Below, in pieces: positions 25,984 to 35,121 of a DNA stretch of 64,000 nucleotides. Under the pieces are notes generated by a model, which saw nothing but the letters and a program-made list of their open reading frames with translations, ran no database searches and had not been told where the DNA came from. Position 1 is the stretch's first letter; each line of letters opens with the position of its first letter. The stretch comes from Vibrio atypicus. GTDB lineage: Bacteria; Pseudomonadota; Gammaproteobacteria; Enterobacterales; Vibrionaceae. Location of the stretch: the NCBI RefSeq assembly GCF_009811315.1, contig NZ_BLID01000013.1:1-64000 (forward strand). Reading direction: 5' to 3'. The translations under genes were made by a program, and so were the position numbers.

Positions 25984-26148
25984 ATCGCTAATTGTCATAA
26001 GCCCTCTCACTTTTTCTCATTGGGAAATGGATGATTGTCGATTTATGATAAGGGACAAAGGACAGCTATGTGCTGCGATTGAGTTTAGTGCTTATCGCCC
26101 CAATGTCTTTGGCATAGCAATCAATAATTCAAAAGCTCGGAGAAAGTA

Positions 26149-27504
26149 ATGGCGACTCATTTTGATTACATCTGTATCGGCGGCGGCTCAGGCGGTATCG
26201 CATCAGCAAACCGCGCAGCGATGTACGGCGCGAAAGTAGCGCTAATTGAAGCTCAAGATCTAGGTGGCACCTGTGTAAACGTAGGTTGTGTGCCAAAGAA
26301 AGTGATGTGGCATGGCGCGCAAATCGCAGATGCAATGAATCTATACGCTGAAGATTACGGCTTCGACGTTGATGTTAAAGGCTTTGACTGGAGCAAACTG
26401 GTTGAAAGTCGCCAAGCTTACATTGGTCGCATTCACCAATCTTACGATCGTGTTCTTGGTAACAACAAAGTAAACGTCATCAAAGGCTTTGCTAAATTTG
26501 TTGATGAGAAAACCGTTGAAGTAAACGGTGAGCACTACACGGCTGATCACATCCTGATCGCTGTCGGTGGTCGTCCAACTATCCCTAACATCCCTGGTGC
26601 TGAGTACGGCATCGACTCAAATGGCTTCTTCGATCTTGAGCAGCAGCCAAAACGCGTGGCGGTTATCGGCGCAGGTTACATCGCAGTAGAAATTGCAGGT
26701 GTACTGAATGCGCTAGGCACCGAGACTCACCTATTTGTTCGTAAGGAATCACCGCTACGTAGCTTCGACCCTATGATCATCGAAACATTGGTAGAAGTGA
26801 TGGAAGCGGAAGGTCCTCAGCTTCATACACACTCTATTCCAAAAGAGATCGTCAAAGAAGCGGATGGTAGCCTGACTCTACACCTAGAAAACGGTAACAC
26901 GCAGAACGTTGACCAGCTTATTTGGGCAATCGGTCGTCACCCAGCAACGGATGCGATCAACCTGGCGTCAACGGGCGTTGAGACGAATGATCGCGGCTAC
27001 ATCAAAGTAGACGAATTCCAAGCGACTAACGTTCCTGGTATCTACTGTGTGGGTGACATCATGGAAGGCGGTATCGAGCTCACTCCTGTCGCTGTTAAAG
27101 CAGGTCGTCAGCTTTCTGAGCGCCTATTCAACGGTAAAGCCAACGCAAAGATGGACTACAACCTAGTTCCGACTGTTGTATTTAGCCACCCACCTATCGG
27201 CACTATTGGCCTAACAACTCAAGAAGCTGAAGAGAAGTACGGCAAAGACAACGTGAAAGTGTATACGTCTGGCTTTACGGCAATGTACACTGCGGTAACT
27301 AAGCACCGTCAACCATGTAAGATGAAGCTAGTTTGTGCTGGCGAAGAAGAGACTGTAGTCGGCCTACACGGCATCGGCTTCACGGTTGATGAAATGATCC
27401 AAGGCTTCGGCGTTGCAATGAAGATGGGCGCAACCAAAGCAGACTTCGACTCTGTCGTTGCTATCCACCCAACTGGCTCGGAAGAGTTTGTTACCATGCG
27501 CTAA
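26149..27504 (+). CDS. gor: Glutathione reductase
   Basis: An FAD-dependent NADPH oxidoreductase that regenerates reduced glutathione. FAD-binding GGGSGGIASANRAA is near residue 11. The redox-active disulfide is GGTCVNVGCVPKK (about residues 40-52). The NADPH motif GAGYIAVEIAG is near residue 173 and the dimer-interface catalytic HPTGSEE is near the C-terminus. Its 451 aa match the family. GGAG lies upstream of the ATG. It follows rlmJ at about 200 nt with an intervening terminator, so it is probably its own unit. Confidence 0.97.
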   Translation: MATHFDYICIGGGSGGIASANRAAMYGAKVALIEAQDLGGTCVNVGCVPKKVMWHGAQIADAMNLYAEDYGFDVDVKGFDWSKLVESRQAYIGRIHQSYDRVLGNNKVNVIKGFAKFVDEKTVEVNGEHYTADHILIAVGGRPTIPNIPGAEYGIDSNGFFDLEQQPKRVAVIGAGYIAVEIAGVLNALGTETHLFVRKESPLRSFDPMIIETLVEVMEAEGPQLHTHSIPKEIVKEADGSLTLHLENGNTQNVDQLIWAIGRHPATDAINLASTGVETNDRGYIKVDEFQATNVPGIYCVGDIMEGGIELTPVAVKAGRQLSERLFNGKANAKMDYNLVPTVVFSHPPIGTIGLTTQEAEEKYGKDNVKVYTSGFTAMYTAVTKHRQPCKMKLVCAGEEETVVGLHGIGFTVDEMIQGFGVAMKMGATKADFDSVVAIHPTGSEEFVTMR

Positions 27505-27522
27505 GCGACTAGCTTGATTTTG

Positions 27523-27549
27523 AAAAGCAGCCAACTTGGCTGCTTTTTT
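27523..27549 (+). terminator. gor terminator
   Basis: AAAAGCAGCC pairs with GGCTGCTTTT, followed by T residues, 19 nt after the gor stop. Confidence 0.85.
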
Positions 27550-27664
27550 ATTACCCGATCTATCAAATAACCCTTTAACATTCTCAATTTCAATAATTTT
27601 AATAAGAAACCTCTGAATTTTTCTATACACTGTACGCCGAAAAATAAATATAAACCGACGTTCA

Positions 27665-28972
27665 GTGAAGCTAGATTCAAGTAAAACCGATGTGTATTAC
27701 TTGCTGTTGGATTTAGATGACCAACAAAAAAGAGAAGCCTTAGAAAAACTACAAAAGCAACACCCCTCGCTATACAAACAAGTTGCCCCATTAGTGGCAG
27801 CAGAGATGTCCGATCAACTTGATCAGATATTTCAGTTTACGCTTGAGCATAGCGCTTCTCAGCAAGTGGATTACACCAACCGACAAATAGACAAATATCG
27901 CATTCTGCACGAGATTGGTCGTGGTGGGATGGGAGTAGTGTATGCTGCGTGCCGCGCAGATGAAGCGTTCGAGCAAAAACTGGCGATCAAATTCCTGCAA
28001 TCAGACCTTGCACCTATACTCAGCCAACAAGCACTGTTCCAAGAAGCGCAGCTACTCGCGAAACTGAATCATCCTAATATTGCCAAGGTATTTGACGGTG
28101 GTATTCACAACGAATCCGTCTACATCGTAATGGAGCAAATCGAGGGCCAATCACTGGCTGATTATGACAAAACTCAACTCAATAAAAATGAACGCCTTCA
28201 ACTCGTTGTCCAACTTTGTAATGCTCTAGAACATAGCCATCAGCAAGGGGTCGTGCATGGCGATCTGAAACCCGACAATATTTTGATCGACAGCAATCAG
28301 CAGGTGAAGCTGATTGATTTTAATCTGACCCAAAAAACCAATCAGGATAGCAACAGCCAACTAATTGCATTCAATAAAGAGTACGCAAGTCCAGAGCAGC
28401 AATCTCAAGCAACATTGACCCCCTTGAGTGACATTTACTCGGTAGGCAAACTTCTGAACTGGCTATTCCCAAATGAGCGCACTTTATCTGATCTTTGGGC
28501 TATTCAGCACCATGCTACCGATTTAGCGCCAACCAAACGTTATTCCAGTATCGATAAGGTTCGACTGGATATTGAAGCAGTGCTCTCCAAAAGACCGGTA
28601 TCGCAGAAAAAAAGCATTCCGTTTTATCCATCATTGCGCCTATTTCAACGCAATCCTATCACCAGTAGCCTATGCCTATTGTTAGCACTCTCAGGGGCTT
28701 TCTTTACTCACTTTTTAGTTGCAAAGAATCAACAGCTACAAAAAGAAAAACAAATTGCGGAAAACATGATTTTCGAGGTTTCAAGCATGATGTTTCATTC
28801 AAAAAGTTTGGCTGCCCAGGAAATGCCATTGCACGCCGTTGTCGATTTAACTCGACGCCGCATTCTTGCTAACCCCGAAATACCAAAACATATCAAGCAC
28901 AAACTGCTATTGGTCATGATGACCCCCATTGAAGAAAAAGCAGCACCTACCCCAACCCAAAATGAGAGTTAA
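27665..28972 (+). CDS. Membrane Ser/Thr protein kinase, PknT-like
   Basis: A 435-aa kinase with a Hanks-type catalytic domain (about residues 78-310), one transmembrane helix (about 332-352) and a short periplasmic tail. Visible: P-loop EIGRGGMGVVY (83-93), catalytic Lys109 in AIKF, catalytic loop HGDLKPDN (198-205) and EYASPEQ. The metal-binding DFG is DFN here (218-220), keeping the Asp but losing the Gly. The GTG start has no clear Shine-Dalgarno. It heads a tight gene set with an ECF43-like sigma factor, as in the PknT-EcfP system of V. parahaemolyticus; it probably phosphorylates that sigma factor. Confidence 0.88.
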   Translation: MKLDSSKTDVYYLLLDLDDQQKREALEKLQKQHPSLYKQVAPLVAAEMSDQLDQIFQFTLEHSASQQVDYTNRQIDKYRILHEIGRGGMGVVYAACRADEAFEQKLAIKFLQSDLAPILSQQALFQEAQLLAKLNHPNIAKVFDGGIHNESVYIVMEQIEGQSLADYDKTQLNKNERLQLVVQLCNALEHSHQQGVVHGDLKPDNILIDSNQQVKLIDFNLTQKTNQDSNSQLIAFNKEYASPEQQSQATLTPLSDIYSVGKLLNWLFPNERTLSDLWAIQHHATDLAPTKRYSSIDKVRLDIEAVLSKRPVSQKKSIPFYPSLRLFQRNPITSSLCLLLALSGAFFTHFLVAKNQQLQKEKQIAENMIFEVSSMMFHSKSLAAQEMPLHAVVDLTRRRILANPEIPKHIKHKLLLVMMTPIEEKAAPTPTQNES

Positions 28973-28973
28973 A

Positions 28974-30425
28974 ATGCGCACCATCTATCAAACACTTTCA
29001 TGGTTAAGCCTACTATTACCCTCATTTTGCTTGGCCAATGATACGTCAATTGAAACCGGCTACTTTATCGATTCCCCCGTTACTGGTCTCTACTACCAGA
29101 CGAGCTCGAATCTAAGTGGTCGAACAGATAAAGGGGCTTTTCAATTCCGCTCGGGCGATGTTGTAAACTTTTTCTTAGGGGAGGATGAAAACGACTACTT
29201 ATTATCTACGGTTTCAGCGCAATCGGTTTTGACGCCCAATCATATCTCGACAAAACCAAGCCGTAGCATCAACATTACTCGACTGCTGCTTTCTTTAGAC
29301 AGTACACCCAAAAATCGCCAAGAGATTTTATTACTCGACTCGCAATTAAGTGACGCTCGATTTCAAGAAGCGCTGACTAAAATTGACCTCAACCAACTGG
29401 TGGAGGACGACATAAAAAACCTACAGCTTGATCATTTGGCGTCAGTACAAGAAGCGGTTGAACATTTAAATCAGAGTCAGAAGTACATTCGTGAAAACTT
29501 TCAATCTGAGCAGGTTATTTTTGAGCCTATCAATCGCTATTTAACCAACGTCATCATTAAACAACGTGACAACGCCGGCCGCCTATGCGCTTTTGATCTG
29601 AGACTGCGTAATCACCCCAATTACAAGCCTCCTATCGGCAAGCTAACTTATAAAATCACTCAAAATTCCATAGTGGAATACCCTGATATTGGTGATGACT
29701 TCAGAGGTTGCCAAATACAACCACGCCAAGATACTGAGCAAGTGGAAACTCCACTAGCACAGTACCCAGATAGCTATGGAACCTTCCACTGTGCGGCTCG
29801 TGGATGCACGCGTAATGATTTGAACGGCTTTACTATTGATGATTTCAACGATGAAGGTGACTACAAATACCGCTCGATTGCCATTAACTTCGATCCGACA
29901 ACTCAACTGTTAATGGAGAAATCGCAGGGGTTAGGTGTAAGAGAGAATATTACTCACCCAAACAAAGGTGAAAAGATCTGGTTTACCTTTCCCAAGGAAC
30001 ACTTCACTCGCTTGAATTATCAAGGCGTATGGCGTCAGACCACCTACGAACAAAACCAGATAGACGAAAGCTGCTTATGGATTGCAAACGGCCTAATTAA
30101 GCGTGCTGACCTTGTCGGTGACCAATGCCCTTTGAGTCGAGACCACTATCAGCAGAACGTGACTCATCAATTTGCCGATATGTGGTGGGTGCGAGCAGAC
30201 ACACCAACCGCTTCCATTGAGCAACTCAACCTGATAGTCCGCTGGTATCTACCAAAACAACCAAGACCCAAGTACACCACATGGGAGTATCTACCCGCAG
30301 GTGAGAAGTGGGACAAAGGTGTACTTTATCGTTACCAGCAACAACTCACAAAAACACAAGATGGAACAGAGCTACTTCGCACAGAGAGTGTCTCTGAATA
30401 CAGAAAAGTTAAGGAGAGTATTTAA
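28974..30425 (+). CDS. Secreted protein of the kinase/sigma locus, function unknown
   Basis: A 483-aa exported protein with signal peptide MRTIYQTLSWLSLLLPSFCLA. The first mature part has the motif GYFIDSPVTGLYYQTSSNLSGRTDKGAFQFRSGD... known from many secreted proteins and lipoproteins. The remainder is not recognised; Cys pairs (for example CAARGC) suggest a disulfide-bonded periplasmic fold. I prefer the ATG at 28974, one base past the kinase stop, with GAGAG upstream; in-frame ATGs at 28962 and 28929 lie inside the kinase gene. ECF sigma gene follows immediately after its stop. It may sense or respond to envelope stress (inference). Confidence 0.75.
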   Translation: MRTIYQTLSWLSLLLPSFCLANDTSIETGYFIDSPVTGLYYQTSSNLSGRTDKGAFQFRSGDVVNFFLGEDENDYLLSTVSAQSVLTPNHISTKPSRSINITRLLLSLDSTPKNRQEILLLDSQLSDARFQEALTKIDLNQLVEDDIKNLQLDHLASVQEAVEHLNQSQKYIRENFQSEQVIFEPINRYLTNVIIKQRDNAGRLCAFDLRLRNHPNYKPPIGKLTYKITQNSIVEYPDIGDDFRGCQIQPRQDTEQVETPLAQYPDSYGTFHCAARGCTRNDLNGFTIDDFNDEGDYKYRSIAINFDPTTQLLMEKSQGLGVRENITHPNKGEKIWFTFPKEHFTRLNYQGVWRQTTYEQNQIDESCLWIANGLIKRADLVGDQCPLSRDHYQQNVTHQFADMWWVRADTPTASIEQLNLIVRWYLPKQPRPKYTTWEYLPAGEKWDKGVLYRYQQQLTKTQDGTELLRTESVSEYRKVKESI

Positions 30426-31001
30426 ATGGCTTCAGCCACTTCGTTAACTCAAATCATTCACCAATGGCAATCGGGTGATAAACAAGCCGAGCATCATCTG
30501 TATCAATTTGCCTACCTACAACTAAGAAAAATCGCCCAACAAGAGAGAGCTCGTAGCGCCAAAAAGTATGGCGAAGCCAATCAGGTTCTGGCAGATAGCG
30601 TCAATAGCACAACCGCATTGATTCATGAAGCCTACTTAAAAATGTCAAAGTCAGACCTATCAGAAGTCGCTTCTCAGAGAGAATTCTATTTGATGGCGGC
30701 TAAAATCATGCGCCAGATTTTGATCGACAATGCACGCTCACAACAGGCTCAAAAAAGGCAGCTGCTCTATCTAGAGCCAGAGCAAAGTGAACAACGCTTT
30801 GAACAACTCTTTATACTCGACCGAGCATTAGACAACTTTAGTGATCGCTACCCAAGGCAATCCAATGCGCTCAAACTGAAGTACCTGATGGGGCTCAAGA
30901 ACCAAGAAATTAGTCAACTACTGGAGTGCAGCAGTAGCCTTATAGAGAAAGACCTAAAATTCTCTCGCAGTTGGCTTCAGTCTCGTATGGCTGCATCATG
31001 A
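30426..31001 (+). CDS. ECF43-type RNA polymerase sigma factor, EcfP-like
   Basis: A 191-aa ECF sigma factor of the TIGR02999-like group. Region 2 covers about residues 8-100 and region 4 about residues 135-185 (LKYLMGLKNQEISQLLECSSSLIEKDLKFSRSWL). In region 2.2, where ordinary sigma factors have an acidic DAED-like patch for binding RNA polymerase, it has NSTTALIHEAY with Thr62 and Thr63. Family knowledge: V. parahaemolyticus EcfP needs phosphorylation of Thr63 by PknT to bind polymerase. The residue number is the same here. It starts at the base after the upstream stop, with AAGGAGAG as Shine-Dalgarno, and overlaps the next gene by ATGA. Confidence 0.9.
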   Translation: MASATSLTQIIHQWQSGDKQAEHHLYQFAYLQLRKIAQQERARSAKKYGEANQVLADSVNSTTALIHEAYLKMSKSDLSEVASQREFYLMAAKIMRQILIDNARSQQAQKRQLLYLEPEQSEQRFEQLFILDRALDNFSDRYPRQSNALKLKYLMGLKNQEISQLLECSSSLIEKDLKFSRSWLQSRMAAS

Positions 31002-32548
31002 AAAAGAAAATCACGCTAGGAGCCGTTATACTCCTAGCAACATTGAGCTTTAGTCAGTTTCAATCTGCCAGTGATGATACCCAACTAAATAGCCCGAGTG
31101 ATCACTTATCTATTGAACCGAACAATAAGTCATTGACTGAGCTTCAAACCAACTCATTTGATGGAAAAACAAACTCCGCTTTTGATGATGAAAATACGGG
31201 GCTAGCCCGTGTGAAGCCTACCAACACACCTGAAGTTCAAACCAATCACGAAACCGCCCCACCTCTGACAGAAGCACAACACTGGTATAGCGACGACTCT
31301 ATCCACCAAACAGAAGTAATAAACCCAACGAAAATGCCACTTGAGGGCGTCGGCGAGAATTCCCTTCCTTTTATCGTACAAGACATTTACCAACAGCTTC
31401 AGCAGCAGATAGATAACTGGACACTGTCCGAGTCTGAAGCCATCCACTATCAACTCAATGTGAGCAATCTGTTTGATGACCCTGATAACGACTTGTTGTC
31501 CTCACGTATTTCCCTTAACTTGGCGGGCGTAAAGCTTTCTGGAAACCACTTAATCACGCTATCTGGCACGCCTAAAACAACCACCTCTCCAAGCTTGACC
31601 ATTGCCGCTCAAGATAGTTACCACGGTGAACAGTGGGTAGAAGCACACTTCACTCTACCTAGCATCAACCATGACCTAGCAACACAGCACCCACTCGAAG
31701 GCGAGTTGTTGTTTCGCTTGGAAAGCAGTAATGAGTTTGCCGGACAATATACTCTGTATGAAGTGGTGTACTGCCAAGCATTTAAATTCATCAACCAAGA
31801 GGTCTATTTTGCTACAGCAAGTAATCGATCACACTGCCCGACAGAAGCTCAGCTAACCAAAGTCGGTAGCTATCATATCGATAACGAACACATTGTTATT
31901 TCAAACCAAAATTCATATCTTGCAGCCAACCAACGCTGGCAACTTCAACATCAATACCCATCTAGCGTGAAGACTGATGTGACGAATTACTTCGTCTCTG
32001 TACATGACGGCAACCAATATGAAAGTTACACCATGCAAAAAGATGTCAAAGCAATGGAGCAAAGGCTCAGTGCAATGACGGGCCAATACTTGTTTCAAAT
32101 AACGTGGTTTGACTATCTACTACCAATACCAAACCATCAATTTTTGCCTATTAAAGTCGGTAACTACCTATTTGATCACCAAGAAAATATTGCAGGGCCA
32201 AATAACGAAACCATCGATTCAGATCTTAACCTAAAGGCTTATGGGACTAGCTTAAACTGTGAAAACGTCGCGACCTGGTATGAGGTTGATGTCGTGGGTG
32301 GTCAAGGAGAATATGGGATAGAGCTGGTTTCTTCATCTGATTCCTCGAACCCGCGTTATAACGTTGAATGTTTGGAGTACATCAGTAACCCAGAAACAGG
32401 GCAGATTTCACTGGCTTTTGATGCAGCCTATACCCCTTATGACAAGTTTGTCGATGGTGAGATCTACAGCTACATACTCAGACCGAAGCCACAATACGCA
32501 GATAAAGTCGAAGAGCTAAAAATCAATATGATTTATCGACAGCCTTAG
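30998..32548 (+). CDS. Exported cadherin-like protein, function unknown
   Basis: A 516-aa protein with an N-terminal hydrophobic export signal (ITLGAVILLATLSFSQFQSA, no lipobox Cys) and a low-complexity, Asn/Thr/Glu-rich region to about residue 110. A cadherin-like unit follows (LNVSNLFDDPDNDLLSSRISLN... LTIAAQDSYHG, about 150-215), then an unrecognised C-terminal half. The start ATG overlaps the sigma-factor stop (ATGA), so it is coupled to it; this rules out the longer in-frame reading from 30971. It ends the kinase operon. Confidence 0.75.
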   Translation: MKKKITLGAVILLATLSFSQFQSASDDTQLNSPSDHLSIEPNNKSLTELQTNSFDGKTNSAFDDENTGLARVKPTNTPEVQTNHETAPPLTEAQHWYSDDSIHQTEVINPTKMPLEGVGENSLPFIVQDIYQQLQQQIDNWTLSESEAIHYQLNVSNLFDDPDNDLLSSRISLNLAGVKLSGNHLITLSGTPKTTTSPSLTIAAQDSYHGEQWVEAHFTLPSINHDLATQHPLEGELLFRLESSNEFAGQYTLYEVVYCQAFKFINQEVYFATASNRSHCPTEAQLTKVGSYHIDNEHIVISNQNSYLAANQRWQLQHQYPSSVKTDVTNYFVSVHDGNQYESYTMQKDVKAMEQRLSAMTGQYLFQITWFDYLLPIPNHQFLPIKVGNYLFDHQENIAGPNNETIDSDLNLKAYGTSLNCENVATWYEVDVVGGQGEYGIELVSSSDSSNPRYNVECLEYISNPETGQISLAFDAAYTPYDKFVDGEIYSYILRPKPQYADKVEELKINMIYRQP

Positions 32549-32743
32549 GGAAAAACAACCAATCCAACAAATAGAGAAAATAAATAAAAAAAATTACGGT
32601 TTTTTTGCTGTTTTCCGTGCCTTGCTTTCGCCTGGATGCAACGGTAAAAAGTGACCAATTTATCAGCAAACTAAACTTTGGGCTTAAAATTTTAGTGTGC
32701 TGAATACTTATAAAGAGCTTAAACAAGCAAGGAAATATTTAGA

Positions 32744-35047
32744 ATGAAGAAGATCAGTTTACTAGCAACGTCAGTCGCAATTGCGTTAACCGGTTGTGGT
32801 GGTGGTTCAGGTGGCAGTAGTGATGACAATACAACTCGTGATGGCGTAATCCTAACAGGCTTTGATGGTTATTTTAAAAATGCCGTAGTATTTGTCGACA
32901 ACAACAATAACGGTCAATGGGACATCACTACAGATACGTTTCTAGGCTTAACAGACGGCCGTGGTCAAATCAATGTTGGTTCGAGCAAACCACAAGGTAC
33001 ACTTGCACTCCAAACCCTAACACCAGGCGGGACAGCTCAAGGAAAACTGATCTCTGTTGATGCTGAAAAATATGCTGGCGTATACACCGTAGATATGGAT
33101 TTGCCAGGGCAACCAATGGAGCATGAGTTGGTCTTCCGTGCACCAAACTCATCAAATGTGATTTCTCCTATTACTGATCTTGTGGCAATTGAAGTTGAAA
33201 GTGGCAAATCACTTGAGGCAGCAGAAGAAGCAGTAAAAGAAGCGCTGACAGGTCAAACAGACGGTGACATCAACCTATACTCTGATTACGTAGACGGAGC
33301 GCAAGCCGATTCTAAACTGCATAAAACTGCGCAGATCCTTACAGAAACTAAAGCTGCAAACCCTAGTACTTACCAAGACTCTGCCACTGAGATTGCCAAA
33401 GAAGCAGATAAAGCCGTAGAGGAAATAGCACAAACAAACCCTGAACTGCTTGATGAAGACAGCTTCAAGCCTGTGGTGCCTGTCTCAGGTAGCGGTTCCG
33501 TATCACCGATCCCAAGCGATACGATTGATAATCCAAGCTTTAAAACCACAGTTAATGACGATGTCCATGATGCCATCCAAGAGTCACTAGACTCACTTGA
33601 TCTAGAACTGGGAATGGCAGGTTCAACAGATTACTTTATTCAACTTGATCTAACAGGCTTGTTTGAAGATAAAGACATTCAAGAGATCGACTTGAGCTAC
33701 ATTAAGGTTGACGACAGCTCACTTAATGGCAGTAACATCCAAACCGTTTACAGCTATGATACCCAGAAGCTAAATATTGGCGTCAGCCCAAGTGAAAGCA
33801 TTATCAAGGCTGGTGAGTTTGAAATCATCGTCGAGATTGGAAATTCAGAGCACACCAATTACACCACAGCTATTTTCACGTTAGAAGTTGACGAAGGAGA
33901 AGCTCAAGCACCTGAGTATTCAGAGAATGACCTAGCTGGCCTACAAGACGGTGTCGATCTTTGGGAGCTAATCAAAGGTACAGATTTAGGTGAAGGCTAC
34001 ACGCTAGACTTTTCTGGGTTATTCAACGGGGAAAACCTCACTCTAACTTTTTCTTCTAACGCAACAACCAATGGTCTTATCTTTGACGCCATGGGCGAAG
34101 GCCTGATCGGTGTGCAAGGTACGCCAATTCGTTCCGAAAATGAAGATGACACAGATTACACTATTAAGTTAACGGCAACAGACCGAGCAGGTCTCTCAAC
34201 AACTGTCGAACTTGAACTACCAGAAGTTCAACAAGCTGCAACTCCAGAGCCAGAGCCTCAACACCCGCTAGTAGGCCAGACTCTCTACTTCATTGAAACG
34301 CCAGAAGGAGACGACGAGGTTCAATTGAACTACTGCGAGACTTTCCATTTAGAAGGCGGTCAGGTTTACTTTGGCAGTGATTCTTACAATGGTGATTTAA
34401 CTAAAAGCTGTGCGCCAGTGTCTGATACAGCCAGCGCAACTTACACCATCGAAGGAAATGTTATCACCATCCGCGAAGATGACTATGACCCAATGACTCT
34501 AGAGATCAAACATACTTCTACAGTAGGAGATAACCCTCGCTATATAGTAAACAGTGTGGAATTGGACTCAGGTGACGATGACTACTATTCAGCATTTGAA
34601 GCTCTGACCAACAAAGCTGAAGCTGAAAGTCGACTCAACACCGTCTCGACAGGTACATGGGAAAATACAGCTCAATTAACCACACTCTTCATTAATGGAG
34701 ATTACGTAGAACTGTACATCACCCCACAAATGCGAAATAACGCAAACGACGGTGAAGTAGCTGATGCAGACCTTTTCATTGACAATCCAAACGGTGATAT
34801 TTCTTGTTCAGACATTCAAAATTCGTTTGATGCAGGCTTCTTTGGCGAAGAATGGGCAAACTTTACCGAAGATAACAAGTGTTGGACGCAGACTGAAGAC
34901 GATAAGGAATACGTAAGCTTAGACTTTGACTACAGCAATGAGTTTACTAACCCAAGCACTCATCGTATCCAACTGATGGGCCTTACTGATCGAGTACCTT
35001 CATTCAATATGAACATTCAGTATGTAGGTGATAGTGCTTACGATTAA
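32744..35047 (+). CDS. Large surface or periplasmic lipoprotein
   Basis: A 767-aa lipoprotein with lipobox IALTGC (Cys18) followed by a Gly/Ser/Asp linker. The first domain has GYFKNAVVFVDNNNNGQWD, a calcium-loop-like motif common in secreted vibrio proteins. The middle region contains cadherin-like LTGLFEDKDIQEIDLSYIKV and LSGLFNGENLTLTFSSNA units. The last 270 residues have paired Cys. The protein is strongly acidic. It lies 195 nt after the operon with its own promoter region and a clear terminator. A target of the sigma factor is plausible; I could not assign a promoter consensus. Confidence 0.8.
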   Translation: MKKISLLATSVAIALTGCGGGSGGSSDDNTTRDGVILTGFDGYFKNAVVFVDNNNNGQWDITTDTFLGLTDGRGQINVGSSKPQGTLALQTLTPGGTAQGKLISVDAEKYAGVYTVDMDLPGQPMEHELVFRAPNSSNVISPITDLVAIEVESGKSLEAAEEAVKEALTGQTDGDINLYSDYVDGAQADSKLHKTAQILTETKAANPSTYQDSATEIAKEADKAVEEIAQTNPELLDEDSFKPVVPVSGSGSVSPIPSDTIDNPSFKTTVNDDVHDAIQESLDSLDLELGMAGSTDYFIQLDLTGLFEDKDIQEIDLSYIKVDDSSLNGSNIQTVYSYDTQKLNIGVSPSESIIKAGEFEIIVEIGNSEHTNYTTAIFTLEVDEGEAQAPEYSENDLAGLQDGVDLWELIKGTDLGEGYTLDFSGLFNGENLTLTFSSNATTNGLIFDAMGEGLIGVQGTPIRSENEDDTDYTIKLTATDRAGLSTTVELELPEVQQAATPEPEPQHPLVGQTLYFIETPEGDDEVQLNYCETFHLEGGQVYFGSDSYNGDLTKSCAPVSDTASATYTIEGNVITIREDDYDPMTLEIKHTSTVGDNPRYIVNSVELDSGDDDYYSAFEALTNKAEAESRLNTVSTGTWENTAQLTTLFINGDYVELYITPQMRNNANDGEVADADLFIDNPNGDISCSDIQNSFDAGFFGEEWANFTEDNKCWTQTEDDKEYVSLDFDYSNEFTNPSTHRIQLMGLTDRVPSFNMNIQYVGDSAYD

Positions 35048-35073
35048 ATAGCTCTAAAAGTCATAACTTTAAC

Positions 35074-35100
35074 AAAGCCCCGCAATCGCGGGGCTTTTTA
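35074..35100 (+). terminator. Terminator of the large lipoprotein gene
   Basis: A perfect AAAGCCCCGC/GCGGGGCTTT stem with an AATC loop and T tract. Confidence 0.9.
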
Positions 35101-35121
35101 TAGTCTTGAATGATAGGGAAA

